Source of the DNA: Oscillospiraceae bacterium
GTDB taxonomy: Bacteria; Bacillota; Clostridia; Oscillospirales; Oscillospiraceae
Direction: 5' to 3'
Length of the DNA: 40,070 nucleotides
Assembly: GCA_902795345.1 (NCBI GenBank)
Contig: CADBKO010000040.1
Span: 1 to 40,070 of the forward strand
Positions 24,472-32,387 of this stretch are shown one piece after another (position 1 is the stretch's first letter; the number at the start of each line of letters is the position of its first letter). The position numbers and the translations under genes are program-made. The notes beneath the pieces were generated by a model that was not told the origin of the DNA, did not search any database, and saw nothing but the letters and a program-made list of their open reading frames with translations.

Positions 24472-25428
24472 TTATATTCCCTTGCTGAGTCCCGTGTCCC
24501 CGAAGGTCTCCTGCCAGTTCCCCACGGGGCAATAGATCTGGCAGCGGTTGCAGTTGCATTTCGGATAGTGGTCCAGGTTGCAGTTGGAGATGGGGAATTT
24601 CTTCATGGCCTCCGCGATCTCCTCCTCCGTGGGGTCGTCGGAGACCACCAGGTCCCCCCGCTTGCGGATGCCCGCGAACTCGTCCCGCAGGCCCAGGGCC
24701 GCCACGGTGCAGGCGTGGACCCTGTGCTTCGCCACCTCGTAGGTTTCCCCGGCGATGCGCCAGAGGGCCTTTTCCCCGCTTTCCTTGGGGGGCAGGGCGT
24801 GCATGGGGCAGCAATCGGAGCAGATATGGCATTTTTCCGGGTCGCAGAGCCGTTCCCCACGGTCCGGCTCGTCGTATTCCAGCTCCAGGTCCGTGAGCAG
24901 GCAGCCGAACTGCACCCGCGGGCCGTATTGCCTCGTAATGGGGAAATTCGACCAGCCCGGCTGGGCCAGCCCCGCGGCAACGGCGGCGTGGCCGATGTCC
25001 ATGATGAGCCCGTCCTTGTTGGGACCGGCGAACATGGGCAGGGGAGTGTTCTTGGGCAGGGTGCCCATCTCCGGTCCGCAGCCCATGGGCTGGGTGGCGG
25101 CCCCGAAGGTGTTTTCCAGATAGTCCGCCAGGTAGAAGGTGCTGAGGGCCATGGTCCAGTTGGGCACCAGCTCCAGCCCGTAGGTGGAGTAGATGGATTC
25201 CGCGAAGGCCATGCCGTCCTCCAGCCGCCGGAACTGGGCCTGCACCGCCCCGTTCAGGAGCCGCCGCCCGAAGACGATCACGCTGCGGCAGCAGCCCAGA
25301 ATGTCCGTGGGCCGCTTGCCCTCCGGCTCCTCCGCCAGGGCTCCGGCGGGGCAGACGCCCACCAGGTCCATCTTCCTTTCTCCCAGGAGGAAGTTTTTGA
25401 TGTTCTGCGTCAGCTGATGCTTGTCCAT
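24472..25428 (-). CDS. 4Fe-4S protein of the QueG/reductive-dehalogenase superfamily (paralogue D)
   Basis: 318 residues. The core AAVAAGLAQPGWSNFPITRQYGP...TDLELE matches the AGLG-GW...TPEFG-R...LTDL pattern of epoxyqueuosine reductase and RdhA. First cluster: CDPEKCHICSDCCP, with one extra Cys. Second cluster: HAC... plus CNRCQIYCPVGNW. No Tat signal or membrane segment is seen, so it is cytoplasmic. The start is at 25428, with GAGGGGG overlapping the upstream stop. Last gene of the operon with 25442, 25867 and 26808. It probably reduces a small molecule; a cobamide cofactor is possible but not shown by sequence alone. Confidence 0.75.
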   Translation of the reverse strand: MDKHQLTQNIKNFLLGERKMDLVGVCPAGALAEEPEGKRPTDILGCCRSVIVFGRRLLNGAVQAQFRRLEDGMAFAESIYSTYGLELVPNWTMALSTFYLADYLENTFGAATQPMGCGPEMGTLPKNTPLPMFAGPNKDGLIMDIGHAAVAAGLAQPGWSNFPITRQYGPRVQFGCLLTDLELEYDEPDRGERLCDPEKCHICSDCCPMHALPPKESGEKALWRIAGETYEVAKHRVHACTVAALGLRDEFAGIRKRGDLVVSDDPTEEEIAEAMKKFPISNCNLDHYPKCNCNRCQIYCPVGNWQETFGDTGLSKGI

Positions 25429-25441
25429 ATCCGAATCCCCC

Positions 25442-25870
25442 TCAAAGCACATAACCGGCCCGCCGGTCCGAGTGGATGATGACGAAGCCCAGCTCCCGCA
25501 CCTGGGTCACATTCCCTTCGTCGTCGTAAGTGCGCTGCTCCGCCAGGGCCCAGCATTCGGCACTCGTCCAGTCGGAAACGTACTTCCCGTCCCCCAGGTT
25601 CTTGATCCAGACCTCGTGCTCCAGCATGTAATACTTGTGGTTGCGGCAGTCCAGGGGATTGGCCGTGCTGACGGGGATCACCCGTTCCAGCTTCCCGTCG
25701 ATGCCGCCGACGCCCTCCAGCTCCAGCTCCAGGAATTCCGGCTGGGGATAACCGGGGCCCAGGCCGGTCCGGCCCTCCCGGAAGGCCTTGACCTTGTAGA
25801 TGTATTGGCCCTTGTAGGGGATCGTGCCCTCCGGCAGGAACCCCTCGGCCAGGACGATCTTCTTTTTCAT
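25442..25870 (-). CDS. Small soluble protein of unknown function in the 4Fe-4S operon
   Basis: 142 residues, not recognised. It is acidic, rich in Tyr, Gly and Glu, with no cysteine pair motif, signal or membrane helix (single Cys residues only). Its middle reads PLDCRNHKYYMLEHEVWIKN and its end RELGFVIIHSDRRAGYVL. It overlaps the upstream paralogue by four bases (ATGA) and lies 13 bases before the downstream one, so it is made together with the three reductase-like proteins. A chaperone, subunit or substrate-binding role is possible. Confidence 0.7.
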   Translation of the reverse strand: MKKKIVLAEGFLPEGTIPYKGQYIYKVKAFREGRTGLGPGYPQPEFLELELEGVGGIDGKLERVIPVSTANPLDCRNHKYYMLEHEVWIKNLGDGKYVSDWTSAECWALAEQRTYDDEGNVTQVRELGFVIIHSDRRAGYVL

Positions 25871-26811
25871 CCCTGTCCCTCCCTGCTGAGGCCGGTGGCC
25901 CGGAAATCCCGCTCAAAATTCCCCACGGGGCAGTAAATGAGGCAGCGTTCGCAGTGGTACATGGGCAGGTGGTCCAATGTCTGGAAGCCGGGGGCGGCAA
26001 ACTGCTTTTTCAGGGCCTGGGCCAGCTCCTCCTCGGAGGGGTGCTCGCTGATGGGGCTTGTGCACATGGGGTTCGTTTCCCGCCGGAAGCCGAAGCAGGC
26101 GGCGGCGCAGCCGTTCACGTCCAGCTTCCCCACGGTGCATTTCGTTTCCCCGGCGCGCCATTCTGCCCCCTCCGAAGCATCCAGGGCGTGGGTGGGGCAG
26201 ACCCTGGCGCAGAGGCCGCATTTTTCCGGGTCGCAGAGCTTCTTCCCGGCATAGGGCTTGTCGTATTCCTCAAATTCCAGGGTGGTGAGGATGGCGCAGA
26301 GGTAGACCCTCGGCCCGTTGTCCGGGGTGATGACCCGGTGGTTCCAGCCCATCTCCCCGATGCCCGCGGCCACGGCGGCTTTATAGATGTCCAGGGGCAG
26401 CCCCGCCTTCATGGGGTCCGCGAAAAAGGGGGCGTAGTTCCCCTCCGGCTGCACCGCCTGGAGCACGTTGCTCGTGAGAGGCATGGCGAAGCAGCCATAG
26501 GTGTTTTCCAGGTCCTGGGCGATGTTATAAGTCTCGTTCATGCACAGGTGGTTCACGCTCAGCACGAAGGAATGGGCGGAGTAGGAGCCGGAGACGTTCA
26601 TCACCCCGTCCTCGAACTGGCGGAATTTCGTCTGCACGGAGCCGGAGATCAGCTTCCGCCCGAAGACGAGGATACTTTTTGCCCCCGGCAGCAGGTCCGA
26701 AGGGCGGCGGCCCCGGGGCTCGTCCTCCAGAACAGAGGAGGGGCAGACCCCCGCATAGTCCATGTCCGATCCGATGAGGATGCGGCGCTTTACCGCTTCC
26801 GTCCGGGTCAT
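25867..26811 (-). CDS. 4Fe-4S protein of the QueG/reductive-dehalogenase superfamily (paralogue B)
   Basis: 314 residues. The pattern is the same as in its two neighbours: YAGVCPSSVLEDEPRGRRPS, KSILVFGRKLISGSVQ, AVAAGIGEMGWNHRVITPDN, then the first cluster CDPEKCGLCARVCP and the second, NGC... plus CERCLIYCPVGNF. The ATG at 26811 follows GGGGGAGGAG and overlaps the stop of the upstream gene (ATGA). An open frame continues far upstream, but that is a shadow of the neighbouring paralogue. Closest to paralogue D by eye. The substrate is unknown. Confidence 0.75.
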   Translation of the reverse strand: MTRTEAVKRRILIGSDMDYAGVCPSSVLEDEPRGRRPSDLLPGAKSILVFGRKLISGSVQTKFRQFEDGVMNVSGSYSAHSFVLSVNHLCMNETYNIAQDLENTYGCFAMPLTSNVLQAVQPEGNYAPFFADPMKAGLPLDIYKAAVAAGIGEMGWNHRVITPDNGPRVYLCAILTTLEFEEYDKPYAGKKLCDPEKCGLCARVCPTHALDASEGAEWRAGETKCTVGKLDVNGCAAACFGFRRETNPMCTSPISEHPSEEELAQALKKQFAAPGFQTLDHLPMYHCERCLIYCPVGNFERDFRATGLSREGQG

Positions 26812-27800
26812 TTCTCCTCCCCCTCTCCGTTGTAGGTGTCCATGTCCACGTCGGGGTAGTGGTCGATGTATTGGTTGATGTTCTCTTTGGAGATGCCCGT
26901 GTCGTGGAAGCGCTCCTTCCAGTTGCCGATGGGGCAGTATTGCAGGCAGTTGCCGCATTTCCAGCTCGTCTGGTGCTGGATGAAATTGTGGTAGACGTTC
27001 TCTGCCTTGGTGCGGAAGCGCTGGGTGGGGGTGAATTCCTCGTCGATGGGGTTTGTCATGATGGGGTCCATCATGTTGTAGCCCCCGTTGTAGTTGAAGT
27101 CGGCGTAGCTCCCCTCGCAGGCGATCTTGCATTTGGTCCAGTTGATGCCGCTGTATCGCTCGATGTGCCCTTCCCCGAAGTCCACCACCCGCTCCTGCCC
27201 CGGCTTGTAGGGGGGGATGGCCCCCGTGGGGCAGACCTTCTCGCAGATATGGCATTTCTCATAGTCGCAGAGCCGCTCCCCGTCCATCATGGGGTCCGGC
27301 TTCAGCTTCAGGGTGGTCAGGATGCCGCCGAAGCGGTTCCGGGGGCCGAATTCCGGGGTCAGCACGATGCTGCACCAGCCGAACTGCCCCAGCCCCGCAG
27401 CCACGGCGCAGTGGCGCATGCTGAGCATGCCGGAGCCGTGGGTGGGCCCCGCCGTCATGGGCATGGCGATGGCCCCGGTGGTCTTTTCCACGAAGCGGGC
27501 GGCCTTGTAGGCGGCCCACAGCAGGTTGTAATTGGGGGCTCCCACATAGCCGAACATGCCGTACTGCCCGTGGACGCGGAAATTCCGGTCCTCATAGGTG
27601 CGCAGGGCGGCGTTCACCGCTCCGTCGGGCAGGCGGGTGCAGAACATGATGACCGACTGGCAGCCGGGCAGGAAATCGGTGGGGTGCATCCCCTTGGGGG
27701 AAGTGTTGAAGCGCTCGATGCAGGCGATGCCCACCTTCTCCTGGTGACATTCCGTCAGGATATAGTCCTTGATCTGCTTTTCCAGGGTCGGCATTCCCAT
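26808..27800 (-). CDS. 4Fe-4S protein of the QueG/reductive-dehalogenase superfamily (paralogue A)
   Basis: 330 residues, first gene of the operon. The core is AVAAGLGQFGWCSIVLTPEFGPRNRFGGILTTLKL. First cluster: CDYEKCHICEKVCP. Second: KIAC... plus CGNCLQYCPIGNW. It is longer than B and D, with a Tyr/Asn-rich insertion after the first cluster (near 215-265) and an acidic tail. The frame opens with GTG at 27809, but that GTG is part of the ribosome site AGAGGTGA. The ATG at 27800 is the start. Confidence 0.75.
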   Translation of the reverse strand: MGMPTLEKQIKDYILTECHQEKVGIACIERFNTSPKGMHPTDFLPGCQSVIMFCTRLPDGAVNAALRTYEDRNFRVHGQYGMFGYVGAPNYNLLWAAYKAARFVEKTTGAIAMPMTAGPTHGSGMLSMRHCAVAAGLGQFGWCSIVLTPEFGPRNRFGGILTTLKLKPDPMMDGERLCDYEKCHICEKVCPTGAIPPYKPGQERVVDFGEGHIERYSGINWTKCKIACEGSYADFNYNGGYNMMDPIMTNPIDEEFTPTQRFRTKAENVYHNFIQHQTSWKCGNCLQYCPIGNWKERFHDTGISKENINQYIDHYPDVDMDTYNGEGEEK

Positions 27801-27835
27801 AAAGGTCACCTCTTTGAAAGCCTTATTTATTTTTG

Positions 27836-27864
27836 ATTATAGCATGGAGATTATGGGACTTCAA
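27836..27864 (-). promoter_or_regulatory. Promoter of the 4Fe-4S operon
   Basis: On the minus strand TTGAAG (27864-27859), 17 bases, TATAAT (27841-27836). Strong, and divergent from the FAD gene promoter 21 bases away. Confidence 0.75.
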
Positions 27865-27884
27865 TTGCGGAATGCGGGCAAACG

Positions 27885-27913
27885 TTGCAACCGGCCCGAG
27901 GCTATGGTAGAGT
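27885..27913 (+). promoter_or_regulatory. Promoter of the FAD oxidoreductase at 27956
   Basis: TTGCAA (27885-27890), 17 bases, TAGAGT (27908-27913). The small inverted repeat GCAA-ACG-TTGC (27878-27888), centred on CG like LacI-family sites, overlaps the -35 and lies between the two divergent promoters, so one regulator could control both units (inference). Confidence 0.55.
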
Positions 27914-27955
27914 GACGGCAGGAGAAAATGACCAGGAGCAGAAGGAGGTAAGCCC

Positions 27956-29494
27956 ATGTCCGAATATTTGAAACCCGCTTCCTTTGAAATCCCGCCGCCT
28001 CCCGTTCCGGAGGAGCAGATCACCGGGACCCTCACCGCCGACGTGGTGGTGGTAGGGGAGGGGCTGGCGGGCCTCTGCGCCGCCCTTTCCGCCCGACAGG
28101 CGGGGGCGGAAACGCGCATCGTCACCGCTTCCGCCCGGCCTGTGGCCCGGGGCGGCAGCGTCTTCGCCTCTTACAGCCGGATCATGGCCGCCCACGGCCT
28201 GCCCCGGCTGGATTTGGACGATTTCTTCCTGGAGGAATTTGCCGCCAACTCCTTCCAGGTGGACCAGCGGAAATGGTATACCCTCCTGGACCGCAGCGAG
28301 GAGGCCATGGACTGGCTGGCGGACATCCTGGAGAAGGAGGGCCTGGAGGTGGTGCTGGAAGACGCCAATCGGGACGACTGCCACAGCCCCACCTGGCAGC
28401 CGCCGGGCACCCACGCCTTTGTGGGCAAGGGCGTCACCCGGGCGGGCACCGGCATGTCCCTGGCCGTGGCCGCTCTGGAAAAGACCTTCCTGGAAGCCGG
28501 GGGCGAGGTGCTCCACAGCACCCCGGCCCGGTATCTGGAAAAGGCGGATGGCCGTGTCACCGCCGTCGTCGTGCAGAAGCCGGGCGGGGATTATCTGCGG
28601 CTGAAGGCGCGGAAGGGCGTGATCCTGGCCACGGGGGATTTCTCCGCCAACAAGGAGATGATGGCGAAATACTGCCCCCAATACGCGCCGGATTTCACCT
28701 CCGCCGGGGACGACTACGACGTGGGCTTCGCCGTGCGGGGCCTCTACCGGGGCGAGGGGCAGCAGATGGCCCTCTGGGCCGGGGCGGCCTGGCAAAAAAC
28801 CTGGCCCTGCGCCGTCATGATCCAGGGCAGCCGCCTGGGTACCAGCATGCCCTACGGTTCCCATCGGGGACTGAGGCTGAACCGCCGGGGAGAGCGCTAC
28901 TGCAACGAGGATATGAACGGGGCCTACACCGCCCTCACCACCCTTCGGGAGCCCGGCGGGCAGGCTTATGCCATCTGGGGCAGCAATTACGCCCGGGAGA
29001 CCGTCTTCCGCGCCCACGGCGGGCGGCGGGAGGACCCGGACCTCACCCCGGAACAGGTGATCGCCAATTGGGAGGACCAGGTCTCCAAGGGACAGCTGGT
29101 GAAGGGGGACACGGTGGAGGCCGTGGCGGAAGCCCTGGGCCTGCCGGTGGAGGCGACGATGGAGACCATCCGCCGCTACAATGCCCTCTGCCGCGCCGGG
29201 AAGGACGGGGATTTCCACAAAAAGCCCAAATACCTCCAGGAGATACGGGAAGCGCCTTTCTATGGGTGCAGCCTCTCTGACCGGCTGTTCTTCACCGTCC
29301 TGGGCGGCCCCCGCACCAATTATAAAATGCAGATCTGCGACGGGCGCGACGAGCCCATCCCCGGCCTGTGGTGCGTAGGCAGCATGGTGGGGGATATGTA
29401 TGCTAACTGCTATAATTTCCGCATCCCGGGCCAGAACTACGGCGCCTGCCTCACCTTCGGATATTTGACAGGAAAACGGGTGGCGGAGGAATAA
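27956..29494 (+). CDS. FAD-binding dehydrogenase (fumarate reductase/FAD_binding_2 family)
   Basis: 512 residues. The FAD motif GEGLAGLCAALSARQAG (about 34-50) has Glu in place of the usual middle Gly context (GEGLAG). HAFVGKGVTRAGTGMSLA, GVILATGDFSANKEMM and the C-terminal GLWCVGSMVGDMYANCYNFRIPGQNYG motif match the flavoprotein subunit family of fumarate reductase-like and ketosteroid dehydrogenase-like enzymes. No Sec/Tat signal or haem motif is seen, so it is a soluble cytoplasmic reductase or dehydrogenase of unknown substrate. AAGGAGG precedes the ATG. It is divergent from the 4Fe-4S operon. Confidence 0.85.
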   Translation: MSEYLKPASFEIPPPPVPEEQITGTLTADVVVVGEGLAGLCAALSARQAGAETRIVTASARPVARGGSVFASYSRIMAAHGLPRLDLDDFFLEEFAANSFQVDQRKWYTLLDRSEEAMDWLADILEKEGLEVVLEDANRDDCHSPTWQPPGTHAFVGKGVTRAGTGMSLAVAALEKTFLEAGGEVLHSTPARYLEKADGRVTAVVVQKPGGDYLRLKARKGVILATGDFSANKEMMAKYCPQYAPDFTSAGDDYDVGFAVRGLYRGEGQQMALWAGAAWQKTWPCAVMIQGSRLGTSMPYGSHRGLRLNRRGERYCNEDMNGAYTALTTLREPGGQAYAIWGSNYARETVFRAHGGRREDPDLTPEQVIANWEDQVSKGQLVKGDTVEAVAEALGLPVEATMETIRRYNALCRAGKDGDFHKKPKYLQEIREAPFYGCSLSDRLFFTVLGGPRTNYKMQICDGRDEPIPGLWCVGSMVGDMYANCYNFRIPGQNYGACLTFGYLTGKRVAEE

Positions 29495-29498
29495 AGAT

Positions 29499-29535
29499 GC
29501 TCCCGCATGCCGGACGCATGCGGGAGCGTTTTCTT
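29499..29535 (+). terminator. Terminator after the FAD_binding_2 gene
   Basis: GCTCCCGCATGC (29499-29510) pairs perfectly with 29516-29527 around CGGAC, followed by GTTTTCTTT. It also lies between convergent genes, but without the hairpin cassette. Confidence 0.85.
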
Positions 29536-29541
29536 TATGAC

Positions 29542-29787
29542 TTATTTTTTCTTTCCGGAGATGAGCCGCGCGAGCCAGATGAGGATGCAGGCGCCCACTA
29601 CCGCCAGGATGAGGCCGCTGACCCAGCCGCCGCCGATGCCCAGAAGGCCGCCCAGCCAGCCGCCGATGAGGCCGCCCACCAGACCCAGGATGATGTTCAT
29701 CAGAAGGCCGTGGGAGCTTTTCATGATCTTGCCGGCGATCCAGCCCGCCAGCGCGCCCAGAGCCAGGGAAACCAAAAGACGGATCAT
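29542..29787 (-). CDS. GlsB/YeaQ/YmgE-family small membrane protein
   Basis: 81 residues, the usual length. Three Gly-rich membrane segments with GALAGWIAGKIMKSSHGLLMN, LGLVGGLIGGWLGGLLG and a final helix before GKKK. The family is linked to envelope stress and general stress responses. The frame continues upstream to 29853, but GAAAGGAG lies before the ATG at 29787 and the family begins there (MIRLLVSLALG). Confidence 0.88.
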   Translation of the reverse strand: MIRLLVSLALGALAGWIAGKIMKSSHGLLMNIILGLVGGLIGGWLGGLLGIGGGWVSGLILAVVGACILIWLARLISGKKK

Positions 29788-29841
29788 AACGAAATCTCCT
29801 TTCTTTGCGCAGGAATGGGGGACAAGTTCCCCGCTGTCTCT

Positions 29842-29870
29842 AGCATACGCCATTTTTCACCGCCGCGCAA
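29842..29870 (-). promoter_or_regulatory. Promoter of the GlsB-family gene
   Basis: On the minus strand TTGCGC (29870-29865), 17 bases, TATGCT (29847-29842). The leader contains GGGGAACTTGTCCCC, a small hairpin at about 29825-29839. Confidence 0.5.
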
Positions 29871-29889
29871 GATGGAATTCCCCCGCGCC

Positions 29890-29918
29890 TTGACACCCGC
29901 CGCCGGGAGGAATAAAAT
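29890..29918 (+). promoter_or_regulatory. Promoter of the bicupin gene
   Basis: TTGACA (29890-29895), 17 bases, TAAAAT (29913-29918). A near-consensus and probably strong promoter, about 40 bases from the start codon. Confidence 0.75.
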
Positions 29919-29957
29919 GGCAACAGACGAACAAATAAAGAAAGGACGGACTTGGAT

Positions 29958-30977
29958 ATGGCAGAAAAGAAAGCGGAAAAGAACGAGTTTCTCTTTGATC
30001 TGAAGACCCCGGAGACCACCTGGAAGGGCGGCATCGCCCACAGCTATTTCCCCAATGGGGAAGTGTCCTCCGACGTGGGCACCGTGACCGATGCGGAAGG
30101 GGAGCACGGCCTTTACTGGTGCCTGGATTCCCTCATGCACAAAAATCCCGCCGGGCCGACCATGGAGAAAACCCCCATGCCCCATTTCCACTGGCATGGC
30201 TACGAGACCTTCTTCGTGGACAGCGGCAGCCTTTATCTTTACATCGACGGCATGAAGGCCAAAGCCAAGAAGGGCGACATCGTCCATTTGCAGGCGGGCC
30301 AGTCCCAGGGCATGCTCTTCTTGGAGGATGTGAAGTGGCGCGGCACCTATCATGACTTTGCCACCTATTCCGAATCCGGCGACGTGAACCGGGTGAAACG
30401 CTACATGCCCGAGCTGGCGGACGACCCGGAGCTGAATGCTCTGGCCCCCAACGGCTTTATGGATTCCAATCCCATGGAGCCCTTCCTGTGCAAGGAAGTG
30501 CCCGCCTCCAAATGCACCGCCATCAAGAATCTCAAGCGTCCCCACGCCTCCTATGAGTTCCCCGGATGCAGCTTCAAGATCGTGGTGGAGCGCTGGGAGA
30601 ACGGCGGCGTGAAGGAGCTGGACTGCGCGGTCATGGAGCCGGGCTTCACCGCCAAGTGGGTGAAGTATCCTCCCCTGCGCGAGCTGTTCTATCTCCGCAA
30701 GGGCAAGGTGAAGTTCACCATCTGCGGTCAGACCTTCATCGCCGACGACGAATGCGTCATCAATGCTCCCCGCTTCGCCCCCCGCAGCATCGAGGTCCTG
30801 GAGCCCTCGGAGATGTACGATCTGGGCGGCCAGCCCTACTGGTCCCTGTTCCTCCAGAGCTACGAGTCCATCAAGCACTATGATCCCAAGCGCCTCACCC
30901 CCGAGACCATCGACGGACTCAAGAAGAAGTTCCACATCCAGATCGACAGCATCGGCATGAAGAAAAAGAGAAAGTAA
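29958..30977 (+). CDS. Bicupin-domain protein
   Basis: 339 residues. The first cupin (about 40-150) has PHFHWHGYETFFVDSGSLYL, with His and Glu residues placed to bind a metal. The second cupin (about 215-300) has LRELFYLRKGKVKFTI and APRFAPRSIEVL but fewer ligand residues. The C-terminus is Lys-rich. It may be a metal-dependent isomerase or dioxygenase-like enzyme or a sensor; the substrate is unknown. A TTG at 29952 is closer to AAAGGA and is an alternative start. Its own promoter and terminator make it monocistronic, beside the redox genes. Confidence 0.75.
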   Translation: MAEKKAEKNEFLFDLKTPETTWKGGIAHSYFPNGEVSSDVGTVTDAEGEHGLYWCLDSLMHKNPAGPTMEKTPMPHFHWHGYETFFVDSGSLYLYIDGMKAKAKKGDIVHLQAGQSQGMLFLEDVKWRGTYHDFATYSESGDVNRVKRYMPELADDPELNALAPNGFMDSNPMEPFLCKEVPASKCTAIKNLKRPHASYEFPGCSFKIVVERWENGGVKELDCAVMEPGFTAKWVKYPPLRELFYLRKGKVKFTICGQTFIADDECVINAPRFAPRSIEVLEPSEMYDLGGQPYWSLFLQSYESIKHYDPKRLTPETIDGLKKKFHIQIDSIGMKKKRK

Positions 30978-30994
30978 AAGGGAAACTTTTCCGA

Positions 30995-31029
30995 AACGGC
31001 GGTCTCAAAAGAGGCCGCCGTTCCTTTCT
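30995..31029 (+). terminator. Terminator after the bicupin gene
   Basis: AACGGCGG pairs with CCGCCGTT, with an inner CTC/GAG stem around AAAA, followed by TCCTTTCT. Confidence 0.8.
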
Positions 31030-31054
31030 GCCGTGAAAGACATGGGATATTTTG

Positions 31055-31083
31055 TTGAGAATGTCTCCCTTCTGTGCTATAAT
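31055..31083 (+). promoter_or_regulatory. Promoter of the diguanylate cyclase gene
   Basis: TTGAGA (31055-31060), 17 bases, TATAAT (31078-31083). It excludes the in-frame ATG at 31089 as a start, because transcription would begin there. Confidence 0.75.
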
Positions 31084-31133
31084 ACACCTTGTATCGTTAT
31101 ATACTCGGAGTACGGAAAGAGGCAAGGAACGAC

Positions 31134-32288
31134 ATGGACAGAGATATCATCATAGCTTTCATCGTGTTTCAGATGACTTTCCTGTTCCTGGATATCTATA
31201 TCCTGCTGAAAACGAACCGCGATATCGTAAGGCAGGGCGAATACACCTGGTTCTGCGCGCTGACCGTGACGCACATGGTCTATCTGGTGCTCAACAGCAT
31301 CTGGAGCCTGAAGGAATATGACCTGATCAACGTAAGCAGGCCCGCTCTGACGGTCCTTTATACCGTCAGCCTCTGGACGGTCACGAACTGCGCCACCTCC
31401 TTTTTCCTGTTCGTGGTAGAAAAACTCCAGCTGAAGAAGCTGCGGACGGGGGCGGGGAAATGGCTGCGGCAGCTGCCCGCGGCGGTCGCCACGCTGTTGC
31501 TCGCAATCTCACCCTGGACGGGGCTGGTATTCCGCGTGAGCGAGGAGGGCTATCTGGTCCACGGCAGCATGTACCTGCCGATGGTGCTCATTTCCAGCCT
31601 GTATCTGCTGGCCGTGGCCGCGATCGCGGCAGTGCGGATGTTTCGGGAACACACGACGTTCATGCGCAGAGCGAACGGAGCGCTGTTCGTCTCGGTGCTG
31701 ATCATCCTTCTGTTCATTATAGTGGACGGCACGATGTCCAAGGCGTCCATCCTTCCAGCGGCGGTTTTCGCCGTGATCCTCATCATCTTCGTCACCCTGC
31801 AGGAGGCAGGCATCAATTCCGATGCGCTGACCGGCATGAACAACCGGCGCAGGGCGGAGGAATATCTGGAGGAAGCGTTGGCGACTGCGTCCCCGGCAAA
31901 TCCGGTCTATCTGTATATCGGGGATCTGAACGGCTTCAAGAAGATCAACGATACCTACGGACATATCGAAGGGGACGAAGCGCTCATCCTCTGCAGCGGC
32001 GCGCTGAAACGCACCGCCGCGCAGACCAACGGATTTGCGGCCCGGTACGGCGGCGATGAATTCCTGATGGTGTGGCGTCCGGGGAAGGGAAAGCAGGATG
32101 ATCCCGGGCAGCTGGTACAGCTTGTGGGCCGGTATCTGCAGGAATGTTCCGCGGAAAAGCCTTACAAGCTGGAAATGTGCGTCGGCTATGCCCGCTGCAC
32201 GCAGCCCAGGGAACCGCTGCGCGCCTGCTTCAGCCGGGCGGATGAAATGCTCTACCGGGAAAAGGCGGCGGTCAACGCCGGACGCTAG
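31134..32288 (+). CDS. Membrane diguanylate cyclase (GGDEF)
   Basis: 384 residues. The N-terminal half has about seven membrane helices (residues 5-220). The C-terminal GGDEF domain shows DALTGMNNRR, YIGDLNGFKKINDTYGHIEGDEAL and the active site RYGGDEF, intact for making cyclic di-GMP. The inhibitory RxxD site that usually stands five residues before GGDEF is not present (QTNG instead), so product inhibition may be lost. It probably senses a signal within the membrane. The start at 31134 follows AAGGAA; the promoter lies just upstream. Monocistronic. Confidence 0.88.
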   Translation: MDRDIIIAFIVFQMTFLFLDIYILLKTNRDIVRQGEYTWFCALTVTHMVYLVLNSIWSLKEYDLINVSRPALTVLYTVSLWTVTNCATSFFLFVVEKLQLKKLRTGAGKWLRQLPAAVATLLLAISPWTGLVFRVSEEGYLVHGSMYLPMVLISSLYLLAVAAIAAVRMFREHTTFMRRANGALFVSVLIILLFIIVDGTMSKASILPAAVFAVILIIFVTLQEAGINSDALTGMNNRRRAEEYLEEALATASPANPVYLYIGDLNGFKKINDTYGHIEGDEALILCSGALKRTAAQTNGFAARYGGDEFLMVWRPGKGKQDDPGQLVQLVGRYLQECSAEKPYKLEMCVGYARCTQPREPLRACFSRADEMLYREKAAVNAGR

Positions 32289-32347
32289 ACGCCGGGAAAA
32301 GCGGATCCCAGGCTGCGAAGATCGAAAATACGCATAGAAGGATACAA

Positions 32348-32387
32348 AGCGCCCGCGCTCCGAAAAACGGAACGCGGGCGCTGTTCT
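32348..32387. terminator. Bidirectional terminator between diguanylate cyclase and SRAP genes
   Basis: AGCGCCCGCG pairs with CGCGGGCGCT (32348-32382) around CCGAAAAACGG, followed on the plus strand by GTTCTTTAT. The two genes are convergent. No hairpin cassette is present here. Confidence 0.75.

Noticed and set aside
24472..27800. Calling one of the three 4Fe-4S proteins queG
   Set aside because: All are shorter than QueG, lack its C-terminal extension, and come as three coupled paralogues without other queuosine genes, so only the superfamily is assigned.
29917..30003. A 28-codon frame (ATG with GGGAGGA before it) ahead of and overlapping the bicupin start
   Set aside because: Its ATG lies within the -10 box of the bicupin promoter, so the mRNA would start after it.
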